From: Roseibium porphyridii
Lineage (GTDB): Bacteria; Pseudomonadota; Alphaproteobacteria; Rhizobiales; Stappiaceae
DNA length: 64,000 bases
Direction of reading: 5' to 3'
Assembly: GCF_026191725.2 (NCBI RefSeq)
Contig: NZ_CP120863.1
Location: forward strand, 3,576,001 to 3,640,000
Below are positions 1 to 8,224 of this stretch, piece after piece. Position 1 is the stretch's first letter, and the number at the start of each line of letters is the position of its first letter. The position numbers were made by a program, and so were the translations under genes. Below the pieces are notes generated by a model, which did no database searches, was not told where the DNA came from, and was given only the letters and a program-made list of their open reading frames with translations.

Positions 1-164
1 TGCGCGAAATAACAGATTGAGGTGAGCGGGCTTTCGCCTTCCTGCAACGCACGCACATAATCTTGAGGTGCAACATCCGATGTTGGTTCGACAACATTAT
101 CGGACAATTCTGGATATGTTTCAAACACCTGCTTGGCTTTCGTGAAGCGGATACGAGATCCCAT
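1..164 (-). CDS. Partial T6SS-associated protein, DUF6931-like (N-terminal 54 residues)
   Basis: An open frame runs off the left edge of the window. It begins at ATG 164-162, with a GGAG Shine-Dalgarno at 176-173, 42 bases after the vgrG stop, so it is very probably co-transcribed with vgrG. The visible protein starts MGSRIRFTKAKQVFETYPEL and continues with an acidic stretch and a DYVRAL segment. This matches my memory of the start of DUF6931 proteins, which in alphaproteobacteria are often encoded directly after VgrG; the family assignment is from recall. Function is not known. Its position suggests an adaptor or accessory factor of the VgrG spike or of an effector encoded further left. The reading frame and ribosome site are seen directly; the role is inference. 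Confidence 0.6.
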   Translation of the reverse strand, partial: MGSRIRFTKAKQVFETYPELSDNVVEPTSDVAPQDYVRALQEGESPLTSICYFA

Positions 165-206
165 CAACCCAACTCCGTTTCTGTTTCCGTCGTGCGCTCA
201 ACGGCA

Positions 207-2033
207 TTAATTGATCAGAACAAGTCCACCTTTCAGCGTCAAGAATGCGCTTCCGGTGACGGTGGTCAAAGTGCCTTTAGCGTTCAACATCGCATCAGCC
301 TCGATATTGATCATTGGAGACTTGATGTTGATCATAGCCGGGGTCATCGTGATCTTGCTCGCACCGACTTCGAACTCGATCATCATGCCGGCTTTCGCCT
401 TCCAGACCATTCCGATTTCTTCAGTCGTGTTCATGCCGACTTTTTCGGTTCTGTTGACATCAATCTTGGTGTCACGGCAGTTCTTCACATGAAGGGTTTC
501 ATTGTTCTCGATGACGGTGTTCATGTCTTTTTGCGCATGAATGCCGATTTCTTCCTGTCCTTTGGAATCATCGAGCACAAACTCGTTGTAGCCACCTCCC
601 CCCATCGTCGAGTCGGACTTGATACCGGCCTTGTTCTTTTCGCCAGGCAAGGAATATGGGGGCATGTTGTCGGCGTTGTAGACCGTTCCGATAACGATCG
701 GCTGGTCTGGATCGCCTTCCAGGAATTGCACGATCACTTCCTGGTCTACGCGCGGAATGTAGATGCCACCCCAATTCTTGCCGGACCAGACCTGAGCGAC
801 ACGCACGCGCCTTGACTGCGTCTTGTCACGGTCCCAGTGAAACTCGACCATGATCTGACCGTACTCATCGACATCGATTTCGCCCTGTCCCACGACCTTC
901 GCGGTTTGTGGTCCGGGGATACGCGGTTTCGGTGTAATTGCCGGAGTACGGAAAGGAATATCTGTCGATAGCACATCATAGGTACCTGTATAGGCTTCAC
1001 CTTGAGCGCCACCGCCGCCCGAGCGATACTGTTCGGTGATGATCTGGTGACTGGCCCTGATGACCAGATATTCGCGGTTTTGCGGACCGTGGGGATGGTC
1101 TTGCAAAGTGAACAACCCGCCTGCAAACAGGCGCGGAACTTCTCCAGCCGTTTCAATACGTTTGTCTGCTGCTTGTTCGGCCTCCAGACGAATGTTGCTG
1201 AAGGTGCCACCTTTGTCCTTCTCTGTGTACCGACCGGGATAGTCATAACTTTCAAGCGACCCAGCTCTATAAGATGACCCCGCATCGCGATCCGCTTCGA
1301 GCGACGCACTCGGTTTTTCAAAATCATAGTCGTTCATGGCAAATTTGCCGGTGCGAAAGCGACGGCTCGGAACCCAGTGGTAAAGGTGTTCCTTGTCTCG
1401 CTGGCTGTCCCCGCCGAGCGGTATGAACGGTATATTGCTGTCACCTGTGATCGGGCTGTAGGACGATTTCGCGTCAGCCAAAACCATGGTGTGTTTTCCG
1501 TCTTCGTGTTCGAAGAAATAGGAAATGCCGAACTCTTCCATCAGGCGACAACAGAAATCGTAATCCGATTCCCGGTACTGTACGCAGTAGTGGATGGGTT
1601 CGTAGCTTTCGGTCAGGTTTTTGCGGTGATCAGCAAAATCGTGTTCACCAAGCACTTCTGAAATGATGTCGGGTGCTGACTTATCCTTGAAAATCCTGCA
1701 ATTGGCATTTTTCGTCAAAAGCCAGAACCAAGGACGCAACGTCAGCCTGTAGCGATAATATGAATCGCGATGACCAAGCCACTTGGCATCGGTCAGAAGT
1801 CCGTCAAAATGGCGCGTGTCGCCATTGTTGGTAACCACCTTGACTGTCATATGCGTGGCAATGGCTTGGTCGAAATCCAGATCTTCCTGTTGGCTGACCA
1901 CTTCCAGGCGGATTACAAAATCATCGCTCAGGCCTTCATCGCACTCAACGGTAACAACGGAAAGCTCGTCTTGACCGAAGACCGATTTCAATTCGGCCAT
2001 ACGATTCGCTTGTTTTAGTTGTCCCTGGGCCAC
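207..2033 (-). CDS. vgrG: Type VI secretion spike protein VgrG (TssI)
   Basis: VgrG forms the trimeric spike at the tip of the Hcp tube of the T6SS. The 608-residue protein has the full family layout: a gp27-like base (about residues 15-370), a gp5-like OB fold around residues 380-470 with the family signature RVRVAQVWSGKNWGGIYIPR and the GDPDQPIVIGTVYNADN segment, then a repetitive beta-helix needle ending GGLVLIN. It stops there, so it is a structural VgrG without a C-terminal toxin domain. Cargo must bind another way, for example through the downstream DUF6931-like gene. The start is GTG at 2033, chosen because GGAG lies six bases upstream; ATG at 2000 is the alternative. It is divergent from the ompA-like/tss genes. 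Confidence 0.95.
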   Translation of the reverse strand: MAQGQLKQANRMAELKSVFGQDELSVVTVECDEGLSDDFVIRLEVVSQQEDLDFDQAIATHMTVKVVTNNGDTRHFDGLLTDAKWLGHRDSYYRYRLTLRPWFWLLTKNANCRIFKDKSAPDIISEVLGEHDFADHRKNLTESYEPIHYCVQYRESDYDFCCRLMEEFGISYFFEHEDGKHTMVLADAKSSYSPITGDSNIPFIPLGGDSQRDKEHLYHWVPSRRFRTGKFAMNDYDFEKPSASLEADRDAGSSYRAGSLESYDYPGRYTEKDKGGTFSNIRLEAEQAADKRIETAGEVPRLFAGGLFTLQDHPHGPQNREYLVIRASHQIITEQYRSGGGGAQGEAYTGTYDVLSTDIPFRTPAITPKPRIPGPQTAKVVGQGEIDVDEYGQIMVEFHWDRDKTQSRRVRVAQVWSGKNWGGIYIPRVDQEVIVQFLEGDPDQPIVIGTVYNADNMPPYSLPGEKNKAGIKSDSTMGGGGYNEFVLDDSKGQEEIGIHAQKDMNTVIENNETLHVKNCRDTKIDVNRTEKVGMNTTEEIGMVWKAKAGMMIEFEVGASKITMTPAMINIKSPMINIEADAMLNAKGTLTTVTGSAFLTLKGGLVLIN

Positions 2034-2423
2034 GAAGTTCTCCTTCGAAATACAGAAGTTCCTGACTAAGGCAGCAGTAGAGCCACCGTTCTTCAGATAA
2101 CTATGGCGTTTCGGCCGAAAATAATGTGCTCAACAACACAATTGTTGCAAATACAAAAAACAGCGCCCCACGTTCCCAAACGTTTTAGACTGGCTTACCC
2201 AATTGTCTACTAACTTAGGTGGGGTTCATCACTATTATTTATGCGGCTCAATACGCTTAGAGTTCACCTCTGCTCTTGATAAATCACGATAAAAAGACAT
2301 ACTGACATCAAACCGCACTTTAGTGACTTTCGCCACACTCATATTCTTTAAGTTAAGGCACGATGCCATTCGAAGCCCATTTCGAAACTGTATTCGAACA
2401 CTCCACAAGGGAGGATTGAAATC
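2034..2423. promoter_or_regulatory. Divergent intergenic region between vgrG and the ompA-tss genes
   Basis: This 390-base AT-rich stretch has no convincing gene and must carry the outward promoters for vgrG and for the ompA-like gene. Two symmetric elements stand out: a perfect 12-base palindrome TTTCGGCCGAAA at 2109-2120, and the inverted repeat CAACAA-5-TTGTTG at 2131-2147. Either could be an operator. I see no good sigma-54 site (GG-N10-GC), although sigma-54 control is known for some other T6SS loci. Confidence 0.45.
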
Positions 2424-3119
2424 GTGACCCCGAAGACCAACCAACCGCTGAGACATGCGCCTCTGCAAAACAGCTTGAGACATTCCTTATGTGCAGGTGT
2501 TCTCGCACTTGCCATAATCACACTACCAGGCGGGTTCGAACCGGCCGCTGCGCAAGACCCGACCTATTCCGCTGAAGAAGTCAGCAAACACTTCAAGCAG
2601 CTGAAAACCCGTTCTTTGAAACCGACTGGCGCAACGCGCGCGCTATGCATCGGCACGCGTGACGAATGCAATCCCAACGCTTCCAATGAAGGCGGTGGTC
2701 AGGTTGCGGTGTCGCCTGAAGGATCCGCAGAAACAGAAACAGCAGAAACGCTGGTCGTTGATCCGGAAACCCAAGCAATCGATGACGCATTCAATCTGCT
2801 TGTTTCCTTTGAATACGCCTCTGCGCGTTTGAGCAATTCCGCGAAGGCCAACCTGCGTGAATTTGCCAAGGGCATAAATGTTGCCGATTTGGAAGGTGCA
2901 AAGTTTGTCATCGAAGGCCACACCGACGGCATCGGCTCCATATCCTATAATCAGCGACTGTCTGAAGATCGGGCGCAAGCCGTTACTCAGTTCCTGATTT
3001 CACTCGGAGTGAGCCAGAACCGCCTCAAGACGGTGGCTTATGGCGAATCGCGGCCGAAGGTTGCCGATATCAATGACCCGGCCAACCGTCGTGTAGAGAG
3101 CAAGCTGGTTCTCGAATAA
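2424..3119 (+). CDS. OmpA-family peptidoglycan-binding protein of the T6SS locus
   Basis: A 231-residue exported protein. A signal peptide is followed by cleavage near EPAAAQDP (about residue 44). A linker with two cysteines (ALCIGTRDEC) and a low-complexity acidic part follow, then an OmpA C-terminal domain from about residue 120. That domain keeps the peptidoglycan-contacting Asp of EGHTDG and the Arg of NRRVE, so binding to meso-DAP peptidoglycan is expected. There is no lipobox, so it is a soluble periplasmic protein. The start is GTG at 2424, supported by GGGAGG nine bases upstream. It lies 79 bases before tssA and is probably in the same transcript. OmpA-like proteins in T6SS loci usually help anchor the membrane complex to the wall; that role here is inference. 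Confidence 0.85.
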   Translation: MTPKTNQPLRHAPLQNSLRHSLCAGVLALAIITLPGGFEPAAAQDPTYSAEEVSKHFKQLKTRSLKPTGATRALCIGTRDECNPNASNEGGGQVAVSPEGSAETETAETLVVDPETQAIDDAFNLLVSFEYASARLSNSAKANLREFAKGINVADLEGAKFVIEGHTDGIGSISYNQRLSEDRAQAVTQFLISLGVSQNRLKTVAYGESRPKVADINDPANRRVESKLVLE

Positions 3120-3198
3120 GCACACGCAGAATAGCTTTTTCCGGCCGGATCAAAATTCGGCCGGACCAAAACAAAAAAGTCTGGGCCGGGAAGCGCAC

Positions 3199-4482
3199 AT
3201 GAATTTTGATCCGGAAGTCTACGGCACCGAAGTATCACCCGGCGCTGGATGTGGTCCCGACCTTTACGATACGGAGCCGGCATTTGCCGCGCTCATGGAC
3301 TCTTGCGAAGAAATGCTTCCTGAACGGTTTAGCGAGTTTGACCGTTCTGAAATTGAATTCACCGATCTCTTCAAACAAATGGACGGCTTTCTGAAGCAGT
3401 CCCGCGATCTTCGCCTGTTGGTGCTGATGGCGCAGCTGGGTCTGCTCAACGGACAACTTCATGTATTTGCAAATGCAGTGCGGATCATTCGAAGGCTGGT
3501 CGAAAACCATTGGTCGCAGGTCAATCCTGACGACGCGGACTTCGATCACATGGAACGCCTAGGTGCACTCGAAGCGCTCAACAATCGACCGACCGTGATA
3601 CTTCCACTTGAGGCCGCTCCGCTATTGAAGACGCGTCGCAGCGGACCAATCAGCTATCGTGCCATTCAGATCGCTCTGGGCGAAGAGACGGCAAGAGCGG
3701 ACGAACACACAATTTCTCTGGGCGCCATCGACGCCGCGCTTACATCCGGTGAATTGGAACAGGATGTCATTGACGAAGTTCTGAAAGACCTGGCCGACCT
3801 GCCAGACGACCTTCAAGGCATTGCAGACGCCTGCACGGAGAAGCTGAAAGAAAGCGAAGCGAAGGCCAGTCCTCCGGATTATGAGAAGCTGATCACGCTT
3901 GTTCGCGACATGGGTCGCGAGTTGAATGTTCGCCTCGGAAAACTTTCTCCTGAAGATGCCGCAAGTGAGGACACGGAAGAAGCCGATGGGCAAGACACTG
4001 TCCAGGATCAGGTGTCATCAGGGCCTGCTGACATTAAGAATGCTGCTCAGGCAAAACTGATACTGGATGCTGTGGAAGAGTATTTTGCATCGCGTGAGCC
4101 GTCTCACCCTGCCCTTTTTCTTGTCCGGGAAGCACGTGGCCTCGTTGGCAAATCCTATCTGGATGCGCTGAAGATCCTGATGCCTCGCCGATTTGACGAA
4201 GTGTCTCTCATTCTTGGAGCAAGCGGGTTGCAGCTCTCCAACGACCGACTGGTCGATCTGAATGACGGCAGCGATCACGATCTGGGCGATATCGACGATT
4301 TTTCTGTCCTGGTTGTTGAAAACAGGAACGACGCGATGAAGGGCATCGCGGCGGTCAAGGGATATTATACGTCCCACGAACCGACGAGCCCGATCCCGTT
4401 GTTGTTGGACGAAGCCCAGAATATGAGCGCGGGATCCTTTGCTGGATTGCTCAATCTGTTCTTGCGGCCTGAAGACGATTGA
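3199..4482 (+). CDS. tssA: Type VI secretion protein TssA (ImpA N-terminal domain)
   Basis: TssA caps the growing sheath-tube and links it to the baseplate. The 427-residue product has the ImpA_N domain at its N terminus (GPDLYDTEPAFAALM, then the RDLRLLVLMAQLGL and NHWSQVNPDD segments typical of the family). An acidic, variable middle follows at about residues 215-280. The C-terminal part contains two related copies of the short TssA motif Y-[FY]-x-S-x-EP-x-x-P (about residues 291-325 and 385-421); most family members I recall have only one. ATG 3199 is the natural start, preceded by GGGAAG. The gene is followed by a 274-base gap before tssB, so it may be on a separate transcript from the sheath genes. 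Confidence 0.9.
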   Translation: MNFDPEVYGTEVSPGAGCGPDLYDTEPAFAALMDSCEEMLPERFSEFDRSEIEFTDLFKQMDGFLKQSRDLRLLVLMAQLGLLNGQLHVFANAVRIIRRLVENHWSQVNPDDADFDHMERLGALEALNNRPTVILPLEAAPLLKTRRSGPISYRAIQIALGEETARADEHTISLGAIDAALTSGELEQDVIDEVLKDLADLPDDLQGIADACTEKLKESEAKASPPDYEKLITLVRDMGRELNVRLGKLSPEDAASEDTEEADGQDTVQDQVSSGPADIKNAAQAKLILDAVEEYFASREPSHPALFLVREARGLVGKSYLDALKILMPRRFDEVSLILGASGLQLSNDRLVDLNDGSDHDLGDIDDFSVLVVENRNDAMKGIAAVKGYYTSHEPTSPIPLLLDEAQNMSAGSFAGLLNLFLRPEDD

Positions 4483-4756
4483 CGGAAAGACGAATCGATC
4501 TGGCGAAACTACCCCAACGTTTTCAGCTTCTTCCTTGACTCAACAGCCCAACAGGTCCTCAATATTTGAAAGAAAAAATGTAAACCAGCGATCATGTGAC
4601 TGTGATCACTTCCTGAACCCGGCAATCGAAGTACATAAAGATCAACAAGACACAACGCAGACCCAAAACAACGAATCAATAAGAAGACGCCCTGCGTTAG
4701 TATTTGACTAGATTTGGCCAGTGACTATTCGGTCAGAAACGTGAAAGGCAAGTACA
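4483..4756 (+). promoter_or_regulatory. tssA-tssB intergenic region with a possible sigma-70 type promoter
   Basis: A 274-base gap within the otherwise tight T6SS gene row, with no good gene. A candidate promoter has TTGACT at 4704-4709, a 16-base spacer and TATTCG at 4726-4731, which would start RNA about 20 bases before tssB. It would let the sheath genes be transcribed separately from ompA-tssA. This is a by-eye match only. Confidence 0.3.
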
Positions 4757-5311
4757 ATGGCAAAGAGTAGCGGGCAAAGCTTTATTAAGCGCAATAGACC
4801 TCCCCGGGTCCATATTTTTTATGAAGATCCCTTTGATGCAGAAGAGAAAGTAGAACTTCCCTTCGTGATGGGCATTATGGCCGACCTGTCCGGCGATAGT
4901 CCTGGTGTCGAAAAACCGGATATCGATGATCGCAAACTTCTCGACATCGACATGGACAACTTCACCAAGCGCATGGAAGCCATCGAGCCTGGCACGTCCT
5001 TCACTGTAAAAGACAAACTGTCTGGTGAAGACAATTCCAAGATGAGCGTTCAACTCCGCTTCAAGAGCATGGACGATTTTACTCCGGGTAAAGTTGCCGA
5101 ACAGGTTCCGGCGCTCAACAAGCTTCTGGAAGCACGTCGCAGTCTTGCAGCGCTGCGCACCATGATGGATGGACGCGTACAGGCTATCTCTCAGCTGGAA
5201 GAACTGACACGGGATCCGGCATTGATGCAGGCTCTTGCTCAGAAAATCGAAGCCGACAAGGCAAAGTCACCCGACGGTGCAGACAAAGGCGACGATACGG
5301 AGGAGGCGTAA
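4757..5311 (+). CDS. tssB: T6SS contractile sheath small subunit TssB (VipA)
   Basis: TssB assembles with TssC into the contractile sheath in the cytoplasm. The 184-residue protein shows the family pattern: RNRPPRVHIFYE at the start, LPFVMGIMADLSGD around residues 34-47, then DIDMDNFTKRMEAIEPG, LRFKSMDDFTPGKVAEQVP and LLEARRSLAALRTMMDG. It ends in an acidic tail rich in Asp and Glu. Length is usual for the family. The stop codon directly abuts the tssC start, so the two subunits are translationally coupled, as expected for a stoichiometric pair. Confidence 0.96.
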   Translation: MAKSSGQSFIKRNRPPRVHIFYEDPFDAEEKVELPFVMGIMADLSGDSPGVEKPDIDDRKLLDIDMDNFTKRMEAIEPGTSFTVKDKLSGEDNSKMSVQLRFKSMDDFTPGKVAEQVPALNKLLEARRSLAALRTMMDGRVQAISQLEELTRDPALMQALAQKIEADKAKSPDGADKGDDTEEA

Positions 5312-6835
5312 ATGAGCAACACTGATACAAGCGCCCAAACGAGCGGCGCAGCAGCGGGCGAAGTCGCGGGTGAAAAAAGCCCAGAAGAATTTGCCTCTAT
5401 CTTGAAGCAGAATTTCCGCATCAAGAACGAGAACGACACCGCCAACGAACTCGTCGACAACGCCATGTCGACCTTCCTTTCGGAAGCACTTACCGACCAG
5501 GCGCTCATAAAGGATGATGTCTATGACACCATCGATGAGATGATCGCAAAGCTGGACGAGAAGCTGACGGAACAGGTGAATGAGATCATTCACGCGCCTG
5601 AGTTCCAGACGCTGGAGAGTGCCTGGCGTGGACTTGACTATCTGGTTCACCAGTCCGAGACGGACGCGACCCTGAAGCTTCAGTTCCTGAATATCTCTAA
5701 AAAGGAACTGGCAGGTGTCTTCAAGAGTTACCGTGGTGCCAAGTGGGACCAGAGCCCGCTGTTCAAGCAGATCTATGAAGCTGAGTTCGGTCAGCTTGGC
5801 GGCCAGCCATACGGGTGCCTTGTTGGTGACTACGAGTTCTCCTACGAGCCGCAGGACATCACCGTATTGCGCGGCATGGCAAAGATTGCATCAGCGGCTC
5901 ACGCGCCGTTCCTTGCAGCAGCCAATCCGCAACTGATGCAAATGGATGACTGGACTGAACTTCCCGCAAAACGGGATCTATCCAAGATTTTCGATACGGA
6001 GATCCACGCACAATGGCGGACTTTGCGGGAATCGGAAGATGCTCGCTATCTGGGCCTGACCATGCCTCGCGTACTGGCGCGGCAGCCCTATGGTGCAAAG
6101 TCCGACCCGGTTGAAGAGTTCGCGTTCGAGGAAGAGTTCGGTGAAGACACTCACCAGAACTACGCCTGGATGAACTCGGCCTATGCAATGGCTGCCAATG
6201 TCAACCGCGCCTACAAGGAATACGGCTGGACAGTTCGTATCCGCGGCGTGGAAAGCGGCGGCCTTGTGGAAGACCTACCAACGCACGTATTTGAGACAGA
6301 TGACGGTGGTGTCGACCAGAAATGCCCGGCCGAAGTTGCGATCTCCGATCGCCGTGAACACGAGATTTCCCGTTTGGGACTGATCCCGCTGATCCACCGC
6401 AAGAACACGGACCAGGCTGCCTTCCTGGGCGCACAGTCCGTCTTCAAACCGCGGCAGTTCTCGGGCCCGGACGGCAAGGATGCAACCGCATCGGACAATC
6501 TGTCCGCGCGTCTGCCCTACATGTTCGCGACCACGCGTTTTGCCCATTACCTGAAGGTCATGGTGCGCAACAAGATTGGTTCGACCAAAGAAGCAGCACA
6601 GCTGCAACGTTGGCTGAACGACTGGATCATGGACTATGTCGATGGTGATCCTGACAATTCAACCGAGGAAACCAAAGCGCGTAAGCCGCTGAGGGAAGCC
6701 AAGGTGACCATTGTCGCTGACGAGGAAAACCCGGGCTACTACAGAGCTCAGTTCTTCCTGCGTCCACACTATCAGCTGGAAGGCATGGACATTGGCATGA
6801 GCCTGGCGTCCCGCATTCCGCAAGACGCAAGCTGA
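5312..6835 (+). CDS. tssC: T6SS contractile sheath large subunit TssC (VipB)
   Basis: Large sheath subunit that interlocks with TssB; contraction drives the Hcp tube outward and ClpV later recycles the sheath. The 507-residue product has the characteristic segments LESAWRGLDYLV, GCLVGDYEFSYEPQDI, LRESEDARYLGLTMPR and FAHYLKVMVRNKIG, and ends with the beta-strand region FFLRPHYQLEGMDIGMSL. ATG 5312 has a strong GGAGGAGG Shine-Dalgarno inside the 3' end of tssB. Length and motif order are normal. It is followed by two hairpins before hcp. Confidence 0.97.
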   Translation: MSNTDTSAQTSGAAAGEVAGEKSPEEFASILKQNFRIKNENDTANELVDNAMSTFLSEALTDQALIKDDVYDTIDEMIAKLDEKLTEQVNEIIHAPEFQTLESAWRGLDYLVHQSETDATLKLQFLNISKKELAGVFKSYRGAKWDQSPLFKQIYEAEFGQLGGQPYGCLVGDYEFSYEPQDITVLRGMAKIASAAHAPFLAAANPQLMQMDDWTELPAKRDLSKIFDTEIHAQWRTLRESEDARYLGLTMPRVLARQPYGAKSDPVEEFAFEEEFGEDTHQNYAWMNSAYAMAANVNRAYKEYGWTVRIRGVESGGLVEDLPTHVFETDDGGVDQKCPAEVAISDRREHEISRLGLIPLIHRKNTDQAAFLGAQSVFKPRQFSGPDGKDATASDNLSARLPYMFATTRFAHYLKVMVRNKIGSTKEAAQLQRWLNDWIMDYVDGDPDNSTEETKARKPLREAKVTIVADEENPGYYRAQFFLRPHYQLEGMDIGMSLASRIPQDAS

Positions 6836-6846
6836 TTGACAAGAAT

Positions 6847-6914
6847 TGCCGGAAGGGCGTTGGCCCGTTCTTCCGGCAGGCATCCCAATCGGATGCAACC
6901 CGGTTTCACCGGGT
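6847..6914 (+). promoter_or_regulatory. Tandem RNA hairpins between tssC and hcp
   Basis: Just after tssC the DNA can form a 9-bp perfect stem TGCCGGAAG/CTTCCGGCA (6847-6855 with 6870-6878) and, 19 bases on, a second stem ACCCGG/CCGGGT (6898-6903 with 6909-6914). A third small one, GGACC/GGTCC, lies near 6952-6965. None is followed by a T tract, so they look like 3'-end stabilisers, processing sites or attenuators rather than full terminators. They could uncouple hcp, needed in large amounts, from the sheath genes. The pairing is seen; the role is inferred. Confidence 0.5.
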
Positions 6915-7042
6915 GGAGGTGCAAACGAGACGCGAACGCGCCTAGGGGTTTGGACCGTATGGTCCGAGGTAGTTGTCAAGAATAGTAGACGTAATGCCAG
7001 GCATTTTTTCCTGGCCGTCAACAACCAAGAGGATCTTTTAAA

Positions 7043-7528
7043 ATGGCTGTCGATTTTTTTCTGAAACTTGATGGAATCAATGGTGAATCTCAGGACAAGT
7101 CCCACAAGGACGAAATTGATGTGTTGTCCTGGTCCTGGGGAGCGTCCCAGTCCGGTACCACGCATATGGGTGGTGGCTCCGGCTCCGGTAAGGCTTTCTT
7201 CCAGGATTTGAGCATTACCAAGTATGTCGACAAATCGACACCGGTTTTTCTTCAGCATGTGTCCACCGGCAAGCACATTGCCAAGGGTACGCTGTTCGTC
7301 CGCAAAGCAGCTGGCGATAGCCCACTGGAATACATCAAGCTGGAAATGAAGGACATCATCGTCACCAACGTCTCGACCGGTGGCAGTGGTTCCGACGACC
7401 GGATCACGGAAAGCGCAACGCTCAACTTTGGTGAATACAAGTTCATCTACACCGAGCAGAAGCCGGATGGCTCCAAAGGCGCGGCTCCAGAGTTTGCATG
7501 GGACATCGCTGCAAACGAAAAGAAGTAA
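7043..7528 (+). CDS. hcp: T6SS tube protein Hcp (TssD)
   Basis: Hcp hexamers stack to form the inner tube that is fired through the sheath and can carry small effectors in its lumen. The 161-residue product starts MAVDFFLKLDGINGES and has the family signatures DEIDVLSWSWGASQSG, KYVDKSTPVFLQHVSTG and the LEMKDIIVTNVSTGGS strand. No toxin extension is present. ATG 7043 is preceded by AAGAGGAT. It sits between hairpins upstream and a strong terminator downstream, so it may form its own abundant transcript. Confidence 0.97.
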   Translation: MAVDFFLKLDGINGESQDKSHKDEIDVLSWSWGASQSGTTHMGGGSGSGKAFFQDLSITKYVDKSTPVFLQHVSTGKHIAKGTLFVRKAAGDSPLEYIKLEMKDIIVTNVSTGGSGSDDRITESATLNFGEYKFIYTEQKPDGSKGAAPEFAWDIAANEKK

Positions 7529-7541
7529 GGCATTTCGCCGA

Positions 7542-7582
7542 ACCGGCTGCCGCTCTCATGGTGCGGCAGCCGGTCCTTTTTT
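7542..7582 (+). terminator. Rho-independent terminator after hcp
   Basis: A 12-bp perfect stem ACCGGCTGCCGC/GCGGCAGCCGGT (7542-7553 with 7563-7574), a 9-base loop and then CC followed by six T residues. This is the clearest intrinsic terminator in the window. It ends the tssB-C-hcp transcript and implies that tssE-F-G-H needs read-through or a promoter between 7583 and 7672. Confidence 0.9.
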
Positions 7583-7672
7583 GCCGTGGCGTGACACACG
7601 TTTCCATTCCAACAGTGCGGCAAACTTGATCAACTAATAAGCGTAACTGGGCCTCCAGCGTGGGCATAGCCA

Positions 7673-8224
7673 ATGGCTAAATCGACCGTGAAAATGCATT
7701 CTCCGCTGATGTGGGCTTTTCGGGCCATGGATGACCCGGACTACAAGGCTGCTCAAGCGAAGCAAAAGGAAGCTGAAAAGGGCCGTAATCTCAAATCCGG
7801 CCGACGGCTTTCACGCTCCTACGGTGTTTCTGAACATACCTTGCTCGCCGAAGTTCGCCGGGACCTTCAAGCGCTTTTGAACACGGTCAATCTGAATTCG
7901 ACCCAGGATCTCTCCGATTACCCCGAAGTCGAAAACTCAATTCTGAATTATGGCTTGCCTGATTTGTCAGTCCATGTGGTCGACACAATCAGGATCAACC
8001 AACTTGCCGAGGATATCCGGCAGGCACTCATTCGTTTTGAGCCACGAATGGACCCGCGTACGCTCCAAGTTGTGCGCGATGAAAGCGACAGTAGCGAAAC
8101 CTTCAAGGTGCGTTTTTTGATTAAGGCAGAAATCCGGTGCGATCCGGTGCGCGTGGGCAGTGAATTCGTCGCGGATGTCGATCCTGCCTTCGGCCGAATT
8201 AAGATAGTTGGGGCGGCTGGATGA
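7673..8224 (+). CDS. tssE: T6SS baseplate protein TssE (gp25-like)
   Basis: TssE is the gp25-like baseplate wedge subunit that nucleates sheath assembly. The 183-residue protein has a basic N-terminal extension of about 50 residues, then the gp25 fold: LLAEVRRDLQALLNTVN, YPEVENSILNYGLPDL, LAEDIRQALIRFEPRMDP and a final beta region ending AFGRIKIVGAAG. The Shine-Dalgarno before ATG 7673 is weak. Its TGA overlaps the ATG of tssF (ATGA), so the two are coupled. Confidence 0.92.
   Translation: MAKSTVKMHSPLMWAFRAMDDPDYKAAQAKQKEAEKGRNLKSGRRLSRSYGVSEHTLLAEVRRDLQALLNTVNLNSTQDLSDYPEVENSILNYGLPDLSVHVVDTIRINQLAEDIRQALIRFEPRMDPRTLQVVRDESDSSETFKVRFLIKAEIRCDPVRVGSEFVADVDPAFGRIKIVGAAG

Noticed and set aside
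63..815. Plus-strand open frame of 250 codons opposite vgrG
   Set aside because: It is antisense to a clear vgrG and the translation has no recognisable domain; His- and Asp-rich composition is typical of a shadow frame.
2034..2423. Possible sigma-54 promoter for the T6SS
   Set aside because: No GG-N10-GC spacing with TGGCAC/TTGC boxes could be found on either strand.
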